Notes under the pieces: model-generated
Database searches by the model: none
Told to the model about the DNA's origin: nothing
What the model saw: only the letters and a program-made list of their open reading frames with translations
Shown: positions 47,601-56,107 of the stretch, in pieces
How the letters are laid out: the number at the start of each line of letters is the position of its first letter
How positions within the stretch are numbered: position 1 is the first letter of the stretch
Made by a program: the position numbers and the translations under genes
Assembly: GCF_024749285.1 (NCBI RefSeq)
Contig: NZ_CP087196.1
Location: 6,200,001-6,264,000, forward strand
From: Pseudomonas sp. B21-015
Lineage (GTDB): Bacteria > Pseudomonadota > Gammaproteobacteria > Pseudomonadales > Pseudomonadaceae
Length of the DNA: 64,000 bases
Direction: 5' to 3'

Positions 47601-47720
47601 GGGCTCTGACCAACCGGGCGATATCACCCTTCTATACATATTCCTAAAAGTTAGTTCATTAATTATTTATACGCGTTTAGGGTATATACACCGGACCACC
47701 GGACATTCGTGTTTTTCATT

Positions 47721-47739
47721 CGCCGCAACCCATGCGGCG
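47721..47739 (+). promoter_or_regulatory. GC-rich hairpin in the sfnB leader
   Basis: CGCCGCA - ACCCA - TGCGGCG, a 7-bp perfect stem 24 bases upstream of the short leader ORF at 47763. It could be a leader control structure; there is no T-run, so it is not a standard terminator. Confidence 0.5.
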
Positions 47740-47762
47740 CTTTCATGAGATGTGAGGTAGGT

Positions 47763-47831
47763 ATGGTCCGGAACACAATCACCCCAGTGCAAATCGCCAG
47801 GGCATTGCGTGCAGCCAAGGAGCGGCACTGA
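47763..47831 (+). CDS. Short leader ORF coupled to sfnB-like gene
   Basis: A 22-codon ORF beginning MVRNTITPVQ and ending AKERH. It has a good ribosome-binding site (GAGGTAG at 47753). Its stop TGA overlaps the ATG of the next gene (TGATG), so translation of the two is likely coupled. It resembles no protein I know. It may be a regulatory leader or a small protein. Confidence 0.5.
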   Translation: MVRNTITPVQIARALRAAKERH

Positions 47832-49072
47832 TGTCCAGTCTGGCAGATGCAATCGTCCAGAGTGACCTGGACATCGCCCCCTTGTTGTTGCCCGCGCAGG
47901 TCTTGCGCAACGACGCACAAGCCATCAAGGCTGCCCATGAGCTGGCGCACATCGCCCGCCTGCAAGCCGCCAAACGTGACCAGCAGCGCAAGTTGCCCTG
48001 GTCGGAAATCGAACAGTTCACCCGCAGCGGCCTGGGCAGCATTGCCATTCCGCGTGAGTACGGTGGCCCGCAGGTTTCATTCATCACCTTAGCCTCAGTC
48101 TTCGCGATCATTTCCGCGGCCGACCCGGCCTTGGGGCAGATCCCGCAGAACCAGTTCGGGATTCTCAACCTGATACTCGGCAGCGCCACCGAGTCGCAGA
48201 AAAAACAGCTGTTCAAAAGTGTGCTCGAAGGCTGGCGAATTGGTAACGCGGGACCAGAACGCGGGACCAAAAACACCCTGGAGCTCAAGGCGCGGATCAC
48301 CGCCGACGGCGATGGCTTCGTCATCAACGGGCAGAAATTCTATTCCACCGGCGCCCTGTTCGCCCACTGGGTGGCCGTCAAGGCGCTGAACGACGACGGC
48401 AAGCAAGTGCTGGCCTTCATTCGTCGCGGCACACCGGGGCTGCGCATCGTCGATGACTGGTCGGGTTTCGGCCAGCGCACCACCGCCAGCGGCACCCTTT
48501 TGCTCAATAACGTGCGGGTCGACGCCGAGCTGGTGGTGGACAACTGGAAGATCAACGACAGCCCGAATACCCAGGGCGCCGTGTCGCAACTGATTCAAGC
48601 GGCCATCGACGCCGGCATCGCCCGGGGCGCCATCGATGACGCCATCGAGTTCGTGAAAACCCGTGCACGGCCATGGATCGACGCCAAGGTCGAACGGGCC
48701 AGCGACGACCTCTACGTGATCGCCGACATCGGCAAGCTGAAAATCGAACTGCACGCCGCCGAAGCGCTGCTGCGCAAGGCCGGGCAAGTGCTGGATCAGG
48801 TCAACGCCGCGCCGCTCACCGCCGAGTCCGCGGCACGCGCCTCGATTGCCGTGGCGGAAGCCAAAGTGCTGACCACCGAAATCTCGCTGCTGGCCAGCGA
48901 AAAACTCTTCGAACTGGCCGGCAGCCGCGCGACCCTCGCCGAATTCAATCTCGACCGCCACTGGCGCAACGCCCGGGTGCACACGCTGCACGACCCGGTG
49001 CGCTGGAAGTATCACGCCGTCGGCGCTTACCACCTCAACGGCACTCTGCCGGCTCGCCATTCCTGGATCTGA
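47831..49072 (+). CDS. SfnB-family acyl-CoA-dehydrogenase-like flavoprotein, copy 1
   Basis: A 413-residue member of the acyl-CoA dehydrogenase fold, SfnB branch, tied in Pseudomonas to use of dimethyl sulfone and other organosulfur compounds. Conserved parts include GLGSIAIPREYGGPQVSF, LGQIPQNQFGILN, GFVINGQKFYSTGALFAHWV and the C-terminal RHWRNARVHTLHDPVRWKYH. It is homologous along its whole length to the next gene, so the pair is a tandem duplication with divergence. It starts a unit that continues into the second copy and a monooxygenase. Confidence 0.87.
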   Translation: MSSLADAIVQSDLDIAPLLLPAQVLRNDAQAIKAAHELAHIARLQAAKRDQQRKLPWSEIEQFTRSGLGSIAIPREYGGPQVSFITLASVFAIISAADPALGQIPQNQFGILNLILGSATESQKKQLFKSVLEGWRIGNAGPERGTKNTLELKARITADGDGFVINGQKFYSTGALFAHWVAVKALNDDGKQVLAFIRRGTPGLRIVDDWSGFGQRTTASGTLLLNNVRVDAELVVDNWKINDSPNTQGAVSQLIQAAIDAGIARGAIDDAIEFVKTRARPWIDAKVERASDDLYVIADIGKLKIELHAAEALLRKAGQVLDQVNAAPLTAESAARASIAVAEAKVLTTEISLLASEKLFELAGSRATLAEFNLDRHWRNARVHTLHDPVRWKYHAVGAYHLNGTLPARHSWI

Positions 49073-49110
49073 CGACCAGAACCTTTTTGACCAGATCTCT
49101 GGAGAAACAC

Positions 49111-50304
49111 ATGACTCTTTCTCACCACGTCGCGGTCATCACCAGCGATGAGCAAGCTCTGATCGTCGCCAGTGACCTGGCCGACGATTTCAAACGCGAC
49201 AGCGCCCTGCGCGACCGCGAACGTCGTTTGCCATACCCGGAACTGGAAGTGTTTTCCCGTTCGGGTCTTTGGGGCATCAGCGTGCCAAAAGAATACGGCG
49301 GCGCCGGAGTTTCCAACGTCACCCTGGCCAAGGTGATCGCGTTGATCGCCCAGGCCGACGGCTCCCTCGGACAGATTCCACAGAACCATTTCTACGCCCT
49401 CGAAGTGCTGCGCGTTAACGGCACTGACGAGCAGAAAAAACGCCTGTACGCAGAAGTGTTAGCCGGTCAGCGCTTTGGCAATGCACTCGCGGAGCTGGGT
49501 ACCAAAACCGCCCATGACCGCGTCACCAGCCTGACCCGCGATGGAGACGGCTACCGCATCAACGGCCGCAAGTTCTACGCCACTGGCGCGATTTACGCCC
49601 AGCGCATCCCCACGTCAGCGGTGGACGAAAACGGTGTGCAGCAACTGGCGTTCGTCCCGCGCAACAGCAAAGGCCTGACGGTGATCGACGACTGGGGCGG
49701 CTTCGGCCAGCGCACCACCGGCAGCGGTTCGGTGGTGTTCGAGGATGTCTACGTCGCCGCCCAGGACGTAATCCCGTTTCAAAGCGCTTTCGAACGCCCG
49801 ACCACCGTCGGCCCTTTGGCGCAGATTCTACACGCCGCCATCGACACCGGCATCGCCCGCGCCGCTTATGAGGATGCGCTGCATTTCGTGCGGACCAAAA
49901 CCCGGCCGTGGATCGACGCCACTCATGAAAAAGCCACCGAAGACCCGCTGACCATCAAGAGTTTCGGCCACCTGGCTATTCGCCTGCACGCCACCGAAGC
50001 CCTGCTGGAACGCTCTGGAGAAATCCTCGACCAGGCCCAGGCCGACACCACTGCCGAGACCGTCGCCGCCGCGTCGATCGCCGTCGCCGAAGCCCGGGCC
50101 ATCAGCACCGAAATTTCCCTCACCGCCGGCAGCACACTGTTCGAACTGGCCGGCAGCCAGGCGACCCTGGCCGAACACGGCCTGGATCGCCACTGGCGCA
50201 ACGCCCGGGTGCACACCCTGCACGACCCGGTGCGCTGGAAGTATCACGCGGTGGGCAATTACTACCTCAATGATGAAAACCCGCCGCTGCGGGGGACGAT
50301 CTAA
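49111..50304 (+). CDS. sfnB: SfnB-family acyl-CoA-dehydrogenase-like flavoprotein, copy 2
   Basis: A 397-residue paralogue of the preceding gene (for example SGLWGISVPKEYGGAGVSNV, LGQIPQNHFYALEVLRVNG, RHWRNARVHTLHDPVRWKYH). The ATG at 49111 follows CTGGAGAAACAC. The next gene begins directly after its stop (TAAATG). It is likely an FMNH2- or FAD-linked enzyme working with the monooxygenase; its exact reaction is unclear. Confidence 0.87.
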   Translation: MTLSHHVAVITSDEQALIVASDLADDFKRDSALRDRERRLPYPELEVFSRSGLWGISVPKEYGGAGVSNVTLAKVIALIAQADGSLGQIPQNHFYALEVLRVNGTDEQKKRLYAEVLAGQRFGNALAELGTKTAHDRVTSLTRDGDGYRINGRKFYATGAIYAQRIPTSAVDENGVQQLAFVPRNSKGLTVIDDWGGFGQRTTGSGSVVFEDVYVAAQDVIPFQSAFERPTTVGPLAQILHAAIDTGIARAAYEDALHFVRTKTRPWIDATHEKATEDPLTIKSFGHLAIRLHATEALLERSGEILDQAQADTTAETVAAASIAVAEARAISTEISLTAGSTLFELAGSQATLAEHGLDRHWRNARVHTLHDPVRWKYHAVGNYYLNDENPPLRGTI

Positions 50305-51657
50305 ATGTCCAAAAAGAAAATCCTGCTCAACGCGTTCAACATGAACTGCATCGGGCACATCAACCATGGCCTGTGGACCCATCCACGGGACACGTCGACC
50401 CAGTACAAGACCATCGAATACTGGACCGAACTGGCGCAGTTGCTCGAGCGCGGGCTGTTCGATGGCCTGTTCATCGCCGACATCGTCGGCGTGTACGACA
50501 TCTACCAGAACTCGGTGGAGGTGCCGCTCAAAGAGTCGATCCAGTTGCCGGTCAACGACCCGCTGCTGCTGGTCTCGGCCATGGCCGCCGTCACCAAAAA
50601 CCTCGGCTTCGGCCTGACCGCCAACCTGACCTACGAACCGCCGTATCTGTTCGCCCGGCGCCTGTCGACCCTCGATCATCTGAGCCGTGGGCGGGTCGGC
50701 TGGAACATCGTCACCGGTTATCTGGACAGTGCCGCCAAAGCCATGGGCCTGAGCGCGCAAGTCGAGCACGACCGCCGCTACGACCAGGCCGATGAATACC
50801 TGCAAGTGCTCTACAAACTCTGGGAAGGCAGCTGGGAAAACGGCGCGGTGCTCAATGACCGCGAACAGCGGATCTACGCCCAGCCAGACAAGGTGCATAA
50901 GGTCGAGCACAAGGGCGAGTTCTATCAGGTCGAGGGTTATCACCTCTGCGAGCCATCGCCGCAACGCACGCCGGTGCTGTTTCAGGCCGGCAGTTCCGAT
51001 CGCGGTTTGCTGTTCGCCGGTCGGCATGCCGAGTGCGTGTTCATCAGCGGCCAGAACAAACCGGCGACCAAAGTTCAGGTGGACAAGGTTCGCGCCAGCG
51101 CCGTCGAGGCCGGGCGCAATCCCTGGGACATCAAGGTGTTCATGGGATTGAACGTGATCGTCGGTGAGACAGAAGAGCTGGCCTGGGCCAAGCACGCCGA
51201 GTACCTGAGCTACGCCAGCGCCGAGGCCGGTGTGGCGCACTTTTCGGCGTCGACCGGGATCGATTTTTCCGAGTACGAACTCGACGAACCGATCCAGTAC
51301 GTGAAGAGCAACGCCATCCAGTCCGCCACCAAGAACCTGCAAAACAACGATTGGACCCGCCGCAAATTGCTGGAACAACACGCCCTCGGTGGCCGCTACA
51401 TCACCGTGCTCGGCTCGCCGCAGCAGGTGGCCGACGAACTCGAATCCTGGATCGCCGAAACCGGTCTGGATGGCTTCAATCTGACGCGGATTGTCACGCC
51501 GGAAAGCTATGTGGATTTCATTGAGCTGGTGATTCCGGAGTTGCAACGCAGAGGGTCGTACAAGACCGCTTACGACAACGGCAGCCTGCGGGAAAAGCTG
51601 TTTCACGGCGAAGCGCATTTGCCCGAGCAACACACCGGATCGGCTTTTCGCCGCTAA
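50305..51657 (+). CDS. FMN-dependent monooxygenase, NtaA/SnaA/DszA family
   Basis: A 450-residue two-component flavin monooxygenase of the bacterial luciferase-like group that oxidises substrates such as dimethyl sulfide, dibenzothiophene sulfone or nitrilotriacetate. Family marks: NHGLWTHPRD, FDGLFIADIVGVYDIYQNSV, LDHLSRGRVGWNIVTGYLDS and GLDGFNLTRIVTPESYVDFI. It needs reduced FMN from a separate reductase, not present here. Position behind the sfnB pair and before metQNI points to organosulfur desulfurisation. Confidence 0.88.
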   Translation: MSKKKILLNAFNMNCIGHINHGLWTHPRDTSTQYKTIEYWTELAQLLERGLFDGLFIADIVGVYDIYQNSVEVPLKESIQLPVNDPLLLVSAMAAVTKNLGFGLTANLTYEPPYLFARRLSTLDHLSRGRVGWNIVTGYLDSAAKAMGLSAQVEHDRRYDQADEYLQVLYKLWEGSWENGAVLNDREQRIYAQPDKVHKVEHKGEFYQVEGYHLCEPSPQRTPVLFQAGSSDRGLLFAGRHAECVFISGQNKPATKVQVDKVRASAVEAGRNPWDIKVFMGLNVIVGETEELAWAKHAEYLSYASAEAGVAHFSASTGIDFSEYELDEPIQYVKSNAIQSATKNLQNNDWTRRKLLEQHALGGRYITVLGSPQQVADELESWIAETGLDGFNLTRIVTPESYVDFIELVIPELQRRGSYKTAYDNGSLREKLFHGEAHLPEQHTGSAFRR

Positions 51658-51661
51658 AAGC

Positions 51662-51737
51662 ATCGCGGGCAAGCCCGCTCCCACAGGGATTGTGTGAACA
51701 CCCGAGAACACTGTGGGAGCGGGCTTGCCCGCGATGA
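51662..51737. repeat. REPIN
   Basis: CATCGCGGGCAAGCCCGCTC and the inverse GAGCGGGCTTGCCCGCGATG with a short loop, between the monooxygenase and metQ genes. Confidence 0.93.
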
Positions 51738-51785
51738 GGTCCGAACAGACACCAAAATTTCAATGCACTGACTGGAAAACTCATC

Positions 51786-52595
51786 ATGACCAAAAAACTA
51801 TTCAACCACCCAGTCAAAGCACTGGCCCTGGCCCTCGGCCTCTTCAGCTCCATCACCTTCGCCGCCGACGCACCACTGAAAATCGGCACCACCGCCGCCT
51901 TCGCCATTCCCCTGGAAGCAGCCGTAGAGGAGGCAAAAAAACAGGGCCTGAAAGTCGAACTGGTGGAGTTCAGCGACTGGATCGCCCCCAACGTCAGCCT
52001 CGCCGCCGGCGACATCGATGTGAACTATTTCCAGCACATCCCGTTCCTGGAAAACGCCAAGGCCGCCGCCGGTTTTGACCTGGTGCCGTTCGCCCCGGGC
52101 ATCATCAACAACGTCGGCCTCTACTCGAAAAAATACAAAAGCTTCGCCGAGTTACCCGAAGGCGCCAGCGTGGCCATCGCCAACGACCCGATCAACAGCG
52201 GTCGCGGCCTGCAACTGCTGGCCAAGGCCGGGCTGATCACCCTCAAACCGGGCGTCGGCTACAAAGCCACCGAAGAAGACATCATCGCCAACCCGAAGAA
52301 AATCAAAATCCTTCAGGTCGAAGCCGTGCAACTGGTGCGCGCCTACGACGACGCCGATCTGGTCCAGGGTTACCCGGCCTATATTCGTCTGGCGAAGACC
52401 TTCGATGCCGGCTCCGCCCTGTTGTTCGACGGTCTCGATCACAAGGAATACGTGATCCAGTTCGTGATCCAGCCAAAAAGCAAAACCGACCCGCGGCTGA
52501 TCAAATTCATCGACATTTATCAGCACTCGCCTGCCGTTCGCGCGGCACTGGATAAGACCCACGGCAAGCTCTATCAAGCCGGTTGGGAAAGCTGA
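51786..52595 (+). CDS. metQ: Methionine ABC transporter, MetQ/NlpA-type binding protein
   Basis: A 269-residue binding protein with a signal peptide ending ITFAADAP. It lacks the lipobox cysteine found in E. coli MetQ, so it may be a soluble periplasmic form. The NlpA-fold segments [32 protein letters not shown] [19 protein letters not shown] and [17 protein letters not shown] are clear. It starts metQ-metN-metI. Substrate could be methionine or a related sulfur compound, given the preceding genes. Confidence 0.9.
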   Translation: MTKKLFNHPVKALALALGLFSSITFAADAPLKIGTTAAFAIPLEAAVEEAKKQGLKVELVEFSDWIAPNVSLAAGDIDVNYFQHIPFLENAKAAAGFDLVPFAPGIINNVGLYSKKYKSFAELPEGASVAIANDPINSGRGLQLLAKAGLITLKPGVGYKATEEDIIANPKKIKILQVEAVQLVRAYDDADLVQGYPAYIRLAKTFDAGSALLFDGLDHKEYVIQFVIQPKSKTDPRLIKFIDIYQHSPAVRAALDKTHGKLYQAGWES

Positions 52596-52597
52596 GC

Positions 52598-53719
52598 ATG
52601 ACGGCCGCTACCCGACTGCGACTGGAGATTCCAGAGCCTCATAAAGCTGAACAGACCGAACTGCATCCGGAGTTCAACCGCGCTCATGTGCGCTTCATCG
52701 GCCTGGGCAAAACCTACAACGGCCAGCAAGGTCCGGTGGCGGCCTTGCACGGCATCGACCTGGCGATCCAGCGCGGCGAAGTGTTCGGCATCATCGGTCG
52801 CAGCGGTGCCGGCAAGTCGTCGCTGATCCGCACCATCAACCGCCTCGAACAACCGAGCAGCGGGCGGGTGCTGATCGATCAGGTGGACATCGGCGAGTTC
52901 GATGAAGACCACTTGGTGGCGCTGCGGCGGCGGATCGGCATGATCTTCCAGCACTTCAATTTGATGTCGGCCAAAACGGTTTGGCAGAACGTCGAATTGC
53001 CGCTGAAAGTCGCCGGTGTGCCCAAGGAGCAGCGCGAGCGCAAAGTCCGCGAACTGCTGGAACTGGTCGGCCTGAAAGAGAAACACAAAGCCTACCCGGC
53101 GCAGCTTTCCGGCGGGCAGAAACAGCGCGTCGGCATCGCCCGCGCACTGGTACATGACCCGCAGATTCTGCTGTGTGACGAAGCCACTTCGGCGCTGGAC
53201 CCGGAGACCACCCAATCGATCCTCGGCCTGCTGCGCGAGATCAATCAACGGCTGGGCCTGACCATTGTGCTGATCACCCACGAGATGGCGGTGATCCGCG
53301 ATATCTGTGATCGGGTCGTGGTGCTGGAACACGGGCGAATCGTCGAGCAAGGGCCGGTCTGGGAAGTCTTCGGCAACCCGCAGCATGAAGTGAGCAAGAC
53401 CTTGCTCGCACCGCTGCAACACGGCCTGCCGGACGAACTGCAAAGCCGCTTGCGTCCACAGCCGCAGTCTTCGGACGCCGCCGTGGTGCTGCGATTGCAA
53501 TTCAACGGCAGCGCCAACGACGAACCAGACCTAGCGGCGCTGTTCAGCGCCCTCGGGGGTCGCGTGCGCTTGCTGCAAGGGGGTGTGGAACGGATTCAGG
53601 GGCATGCGCTCGGGCAATTGCTGCTGGCGGTGACCGGTTCGTCCCTCGGCGTCGAGGAACTACGTCAGCGCGCTGGCAACTGGGCGCAACAGGTAGAGGT
53701 GCTGGGTTATGTGGTTTGA
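52598..53719 (+). CDS. metN: Methionine ABC transporter ATPase MetN
   Basis: A 373-residue ATPase: Walker [10 protein letters not shown], signature [15 protein letters not shown], Walker [14 protein letters not shown], and a C-terminal NIL regulatory domain (about 300-373) that senses internal methionine in the family. The ATG at 52598 lies just after the metQ stop; an N-terminal extension of about 30 residues precedes the ABC core. It overlaps metI by 11 bases. Confidence 0.92.
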   Translation: MTAATRLRLEIPEPHKAEQTELHPEFNRAHVRFIGLGKTYNGQQGPVAALHGIDLAIQRGEVFGIIGRSGAGKSSLIRTINRLEQPSSGRVLIDQVDIGEFDEDHLVALRRRIGMIFQHFNLMSAKTVWQNVELPLKVAGVPKEQRERKVRELLELVGLKEKHKAYPAQLSGGQKQRVGIARALVHDPQILLCDEATSALDPETTQSILGLLREINQRLGLTIVLITHEMAVIRDICDRVVVLEHGRIVEQGPVWEVFGNPQHEVSKTLLAPLQHGLPDELQSRLRPQPQSSDAAVVLRLQFNGSANDEPDLAALFSALGGRVRLLQGGVERIQGHALGQLLLAVTGSSLGVEELRQRAGNWAQQVEVLGYVV

Positions 53720-54353
53720 TCGGTTGCTACAAGGCTTCATCGACACCTTTCTGATGGTCGGCGTGTCGTCGTTAATTGCGCTGCTGGCGGGCATTCCGCT
53801 GGCGGTGATCCTGGTCACCAGCACCAAGGGCGGGATCTACGAAGCACCAGCGCTGAACCGCGCACTGGGCGCGTTCGTGAACCTGTTCCGCTCGATTCCG
53901 TTTCTGATTTTGATGGTGGCGTTGATTCCGTTCACCCGGCTGATCGTCGGCACCACGTATGGCGTTTGGGCAGCCGTGGTGCCGCTGACCATTGCGGCCA
54001 CACCGTTCTTTGCGCGTATTGCCGAGGTCAGTTTGCGGGAAGTCGACCATGGTTTAATTGAAGCGGCGCAGGCGATGGGCTGCCGACGCTGGCACATCGT
54101 CTGGCATGTGCTGCTGCCTGAAGCGCTGCCGGGGATTGTCGGTGGTTTCACGATTACGTTGGTGACGATGATCAACTCGTCGGCCATGGCTGGAGCGATT
54201 GGGGCCGGTGGCTTGGGGGACATTGCTTACCGGTATGGGTATCAGCGGTTTGATAGCCAGATCATGTTGACGGTGATTGTGTTACTGGTGGTGTTAGTGG
54301 CGGTGATTCAGTTGGGTGGGGATCGGTTGGCGCGGGGTCTCAACAAGCGCTGA
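53709..54353 (+). CDS. metI: Methionine ABC transporter permease MetI
   Basis: A 214-residue inner-membrane permease with five hydrophobic helices and the coupling loop [20 protein letters not shown]. Starts inside metN. Confidence 0.93.
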   Translation: MWFDRLLQGFIDTFLMVGVSSLIALLAGIPLAVILVTSTKGGIYEAPALNRALGAFVNLFRSIPFLILMVALIPFTRLIVGTTYGVWAAVVPLTIAATPFFARIAEVSLREVDHGLIEAAQAMGCRRWHIVWHVLLPEALPGIVGGFTITLVTMINSSAMAGAIGAGGLGDIAYRYGYQRFDSQIMLTVIVLLVVLVAVIQLGGDRLARGLNKR

Positions 54354-54374
54354 GAGCGGTGCGGTTGAAGGGCC

Positions 54375-54511
54375 TTTGTGGCGAGGGAGCTTGCTCCCGC
54401 TCGATTGCGCAGCAATCGCAAAACCATTCGATGAGGTTTATCTGACACTCCTCGTTGAATGGTTTTTGGGTCTGCTGCGCAGCCCAGCGGGAGCAAGCTC
54501 CCTCGCCACAG
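54375..54511. repeat. REPIN, TGTGGCGAGGGAGC family
   Basis: TTTGTGGCGAGGGAGCTTGC and the inverse GCAAGCTCCCTCGCCACAGA flank an interior palindrome, after metI. Confidence 0.92.
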
Positions 54512-54670
54512 AAAAGCTCTCTCACCAGAAGTATTGTCTCTAGCTTCCGGGGAACATTTCGCACAGGAAAATCAGAGTGCCAGCAGGCCCGATCCCTTTC
54601 ATTTGCAGGACGTTTCCTAGATCATTCCGCTCGCTTGCGCCTGCCAAATTCCGTGGCTAGTCTCGGTCCG

Positions 54671-54863
54671 TCACTGCTCATCAGTGATCGGGTTTAGTAG
54701 CCCGGAACAATAGGCGCATAGCGATTCCATGATCATGTCCGGCAATTTTTGCCGCATGCAAAATATGGTGGCTGTGCGTGGGGCACCTTCGGGTGCACCG
54801 GTTTTCCTATTGACCGGCCTACTAACCTGCGTACAGCCGCCACCCAATCGTTTAGTAGGCGAT
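54671..54863 (+). ncRNA. Structured RNA element, copy B (pseudoknotted, Pseudomonas-type)
   Basis: Same design as copy A at 18919. H1 TCACTG/CAGTGA (54671-54687). H2 CGGG/CCCG with loop TTTAGTAG (54693-54700). P1 GGTGGCTGT (54767-54775) with ACAGCCGCC (54833-54841). P2 GCACC-TTCG-GGTGC (54783-54796). P3 CCGGT/ACCGG (54798-54817). Junction CCTACTAA (54818-54825). P4 ATCG/CGAT (54847-54863) with loop TTTAGTAGG (54851-54859), fully complementary to the junction (8 bp). Compared with copy A, P2, H1, the H2 loop, the P4 loop and the junction all differ in sequence yet keep their pairing. It ends 37 bases before the DUF6124-type gene. Confidence 0.78.
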
Positions 54864-54900
54864 AAGTGATGGCTCCCATGAAGCAATAGGAGCAATACCC

Positions 54901-55251
54901 ATGGAAAAATCTGTTCCCGACCCGCCCCCCGAAACATCCTCAAACAAAGCCGACGAACTGCTCAAGGACCGGTCCGCGCTTTACCGTGCGATCGATTTCC
55001 ACCTCACTGGCAAGCAGCCTTCGGCCCCCGACGAACTGCGCTTCTACAACGTCAGCAAAGACGTGAGCTTCGAAGACGCCCAGCTCTATGTAGCGGATCT
55101 GCTGCGCTGCGCCTCGGTCACGGCGTATCAGTGTGGCGATCAACTCAAGGGGGCTGACCGTGCCATGGTGTTCTCCGTCTGGCATTTGCTGGAGATTGCC
55201 AAGGCGATGGTGGATCGGTCCATTGAATGTCTGGGGATGAAGCAGGGTTGA
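54901..55251 (+). CDS. DUF6124-type small Pseudomonas protein behind structured RNA copy B
   Basis: A 116-residue cytoplasmic protein of the DUF6124/DUF3077 type. It has a proline-rich N-terminus (VPDPPPETSSNKADELLKDR), then a helical core VSFEDAQLYVADLLRCASVT AYQ and a second helix pair MVFSVWHLLEIAKAMVDRSI. It has a good ribosome-binding site (AGGAG at 54887). Function is unknown; such genes occur in several copies in fluorescent pseudomonads. It follows the RNA element directly. Confidence 0.8.
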   Translation: MEKSVPDPPPETSSNKADELLKDRSALYRAIDFHLTGKQPSAPDELRFYNVSKDVSFEDAQLYVADLLRCASVTAYQCGDQLKGADRAMVFSVWHLLEIAKAMVDRSIECLGMKQG

Positions 55252-55285
55252 GTCTGGATTTAGTCATTGGTTGTCAGTGATACCG

Positions 55286-55381
55286 CCATCGCGAGCAAGC
55301 TCGCTCCCACAATGGATCGTGTCGAACACAGGTTGTGTGTTCACAGCAGATCAACTGTGGGAGCGAGCCTGCTCGCGAATG
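55286..55381. repeat. REPIN
   Basis: CATCGCGAGCAAGCTCGCTC and the inverse GAGCGAGCCTGCTCGCGAAT, between the small protein and methyltransferase genes. Confidence 0.92.
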
Positions 55382-55447
55382 GCTGCGCAGCAGCCCCCGG
55401 CGTCATGGCGTATATTCGGCGAATCCCAATTGCCTGTGCAGCCAACC

Positions 55448-56077
55448 ATGAAACAGACTCCCGACGACCTGGAGCAGATCACCTCCACCACCCTGGGCCA
55501 TTACAACTCAGTGGCCGAAGACTTCCGTGAAGGCACTCGCGCTCACGATGTCAGCCAGAACATCGATGCCCTGCTACGGCATATTCAGGGTGAGGCGCCC
55601 TTCAGCATTCTCGACTTTGGCTGTGGGCCGGGGCGTGATTTGCAAACGTTCACGCGCATGGGCCACATCGCCGTCGGGCTCGACGGTTCGGAAAAGCTTG
55701 CGCAGATGGCCCGGGAGGACAGCGGTTGCGAGGTCTGGCAGCAGGACTTCCTGAAGCTCGATCTGCCGGCCGAGCGGTTTGACGGAATATTTGCCAATGC
55801 GGTGTTGTTCCACATCCCTAGTCAGGAATTGCCTCGGGTGTTGAAGCAGCTGCGCGAGGCGTTGAAGCCGGGTGGGGTGTTGTTCAGCTCCAATCCGCGT
55901 GGAGAGAATCAGGAAGGCTGGAACGGGCCGCGTTATGGGGCGTATTACGATCTTCAGGCCTGGCAAGAACTGCTGACTGAGGCGGGATTTGTGGAGCTGG
56001 AGCATTACTACCGGCCGGCGGGGCTGCCGCGGGAGCAGCAGCCTTGGTTGGCGAGTGTTTGGCGTCGAGTCGACTGA
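55448..56077 (+). CDS. Class I SAM-dependent methyltransferase
   Basis: A 209-residue methyltransferase. SAM-binding motif I is ILDFGCGPGRDLQTF near residue 55; VGLDGSEKLAQMA is motif II, FDGIFANAVLFHIP motif IV, and LREALKPGGVLFSSN motif V. The ATG at 55448 is used because the upstream in-frame sequence is a REPIN. The substrate is unknown and the neighbours give no hint. Confidence 0.88.
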   Translation: MKQTPDDLEQITSTTLGHYNSVAEDFREGTRAHDVSQNIDALLRHIQGEAPFSILDFGCGPGRDLQTFTRMGHIAVGLDGSEKLAQMAREDSGCEVWQQDFLKLDLPAERFDGIFANAVLFHIPSQELPRVLKQLREALKPGGVLFSSNPRGENQEGWNGPRYGAYYDLQAWQELLTEAGFVELEHYYRPAGLPREQQPWLASVWRRVD

Positions 56078-56107
56078 TCGTTCCCATGCTCTGCGTGGGA
56101 ACGATCA
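56077..56107. repeat. Single GATCGTTCCCATGC palindrome
   Basis: GATCGTTCCCATGCTCTGCG followed by TGGGAACGATC, self-complementary, between the convergent methyltransferase and triC genes; it may act as a terminator for both. Confidence 0.75.

Noticed and set aside
47800..47820. Possible sigma-54 promoter (GGGCATTGCGTGC) upstream of the sfnB-like gene, expected from SfnR control
   Set aside because: The GG and GC elements are 9 bases apart instead of 10 and the site lies inside the leader ORF.
51786..52595. MetQ as a lipoprotein
   Set aside because: The signal region has no Cys at the cleavage site, so a soluble periplasmic protein is more likely.
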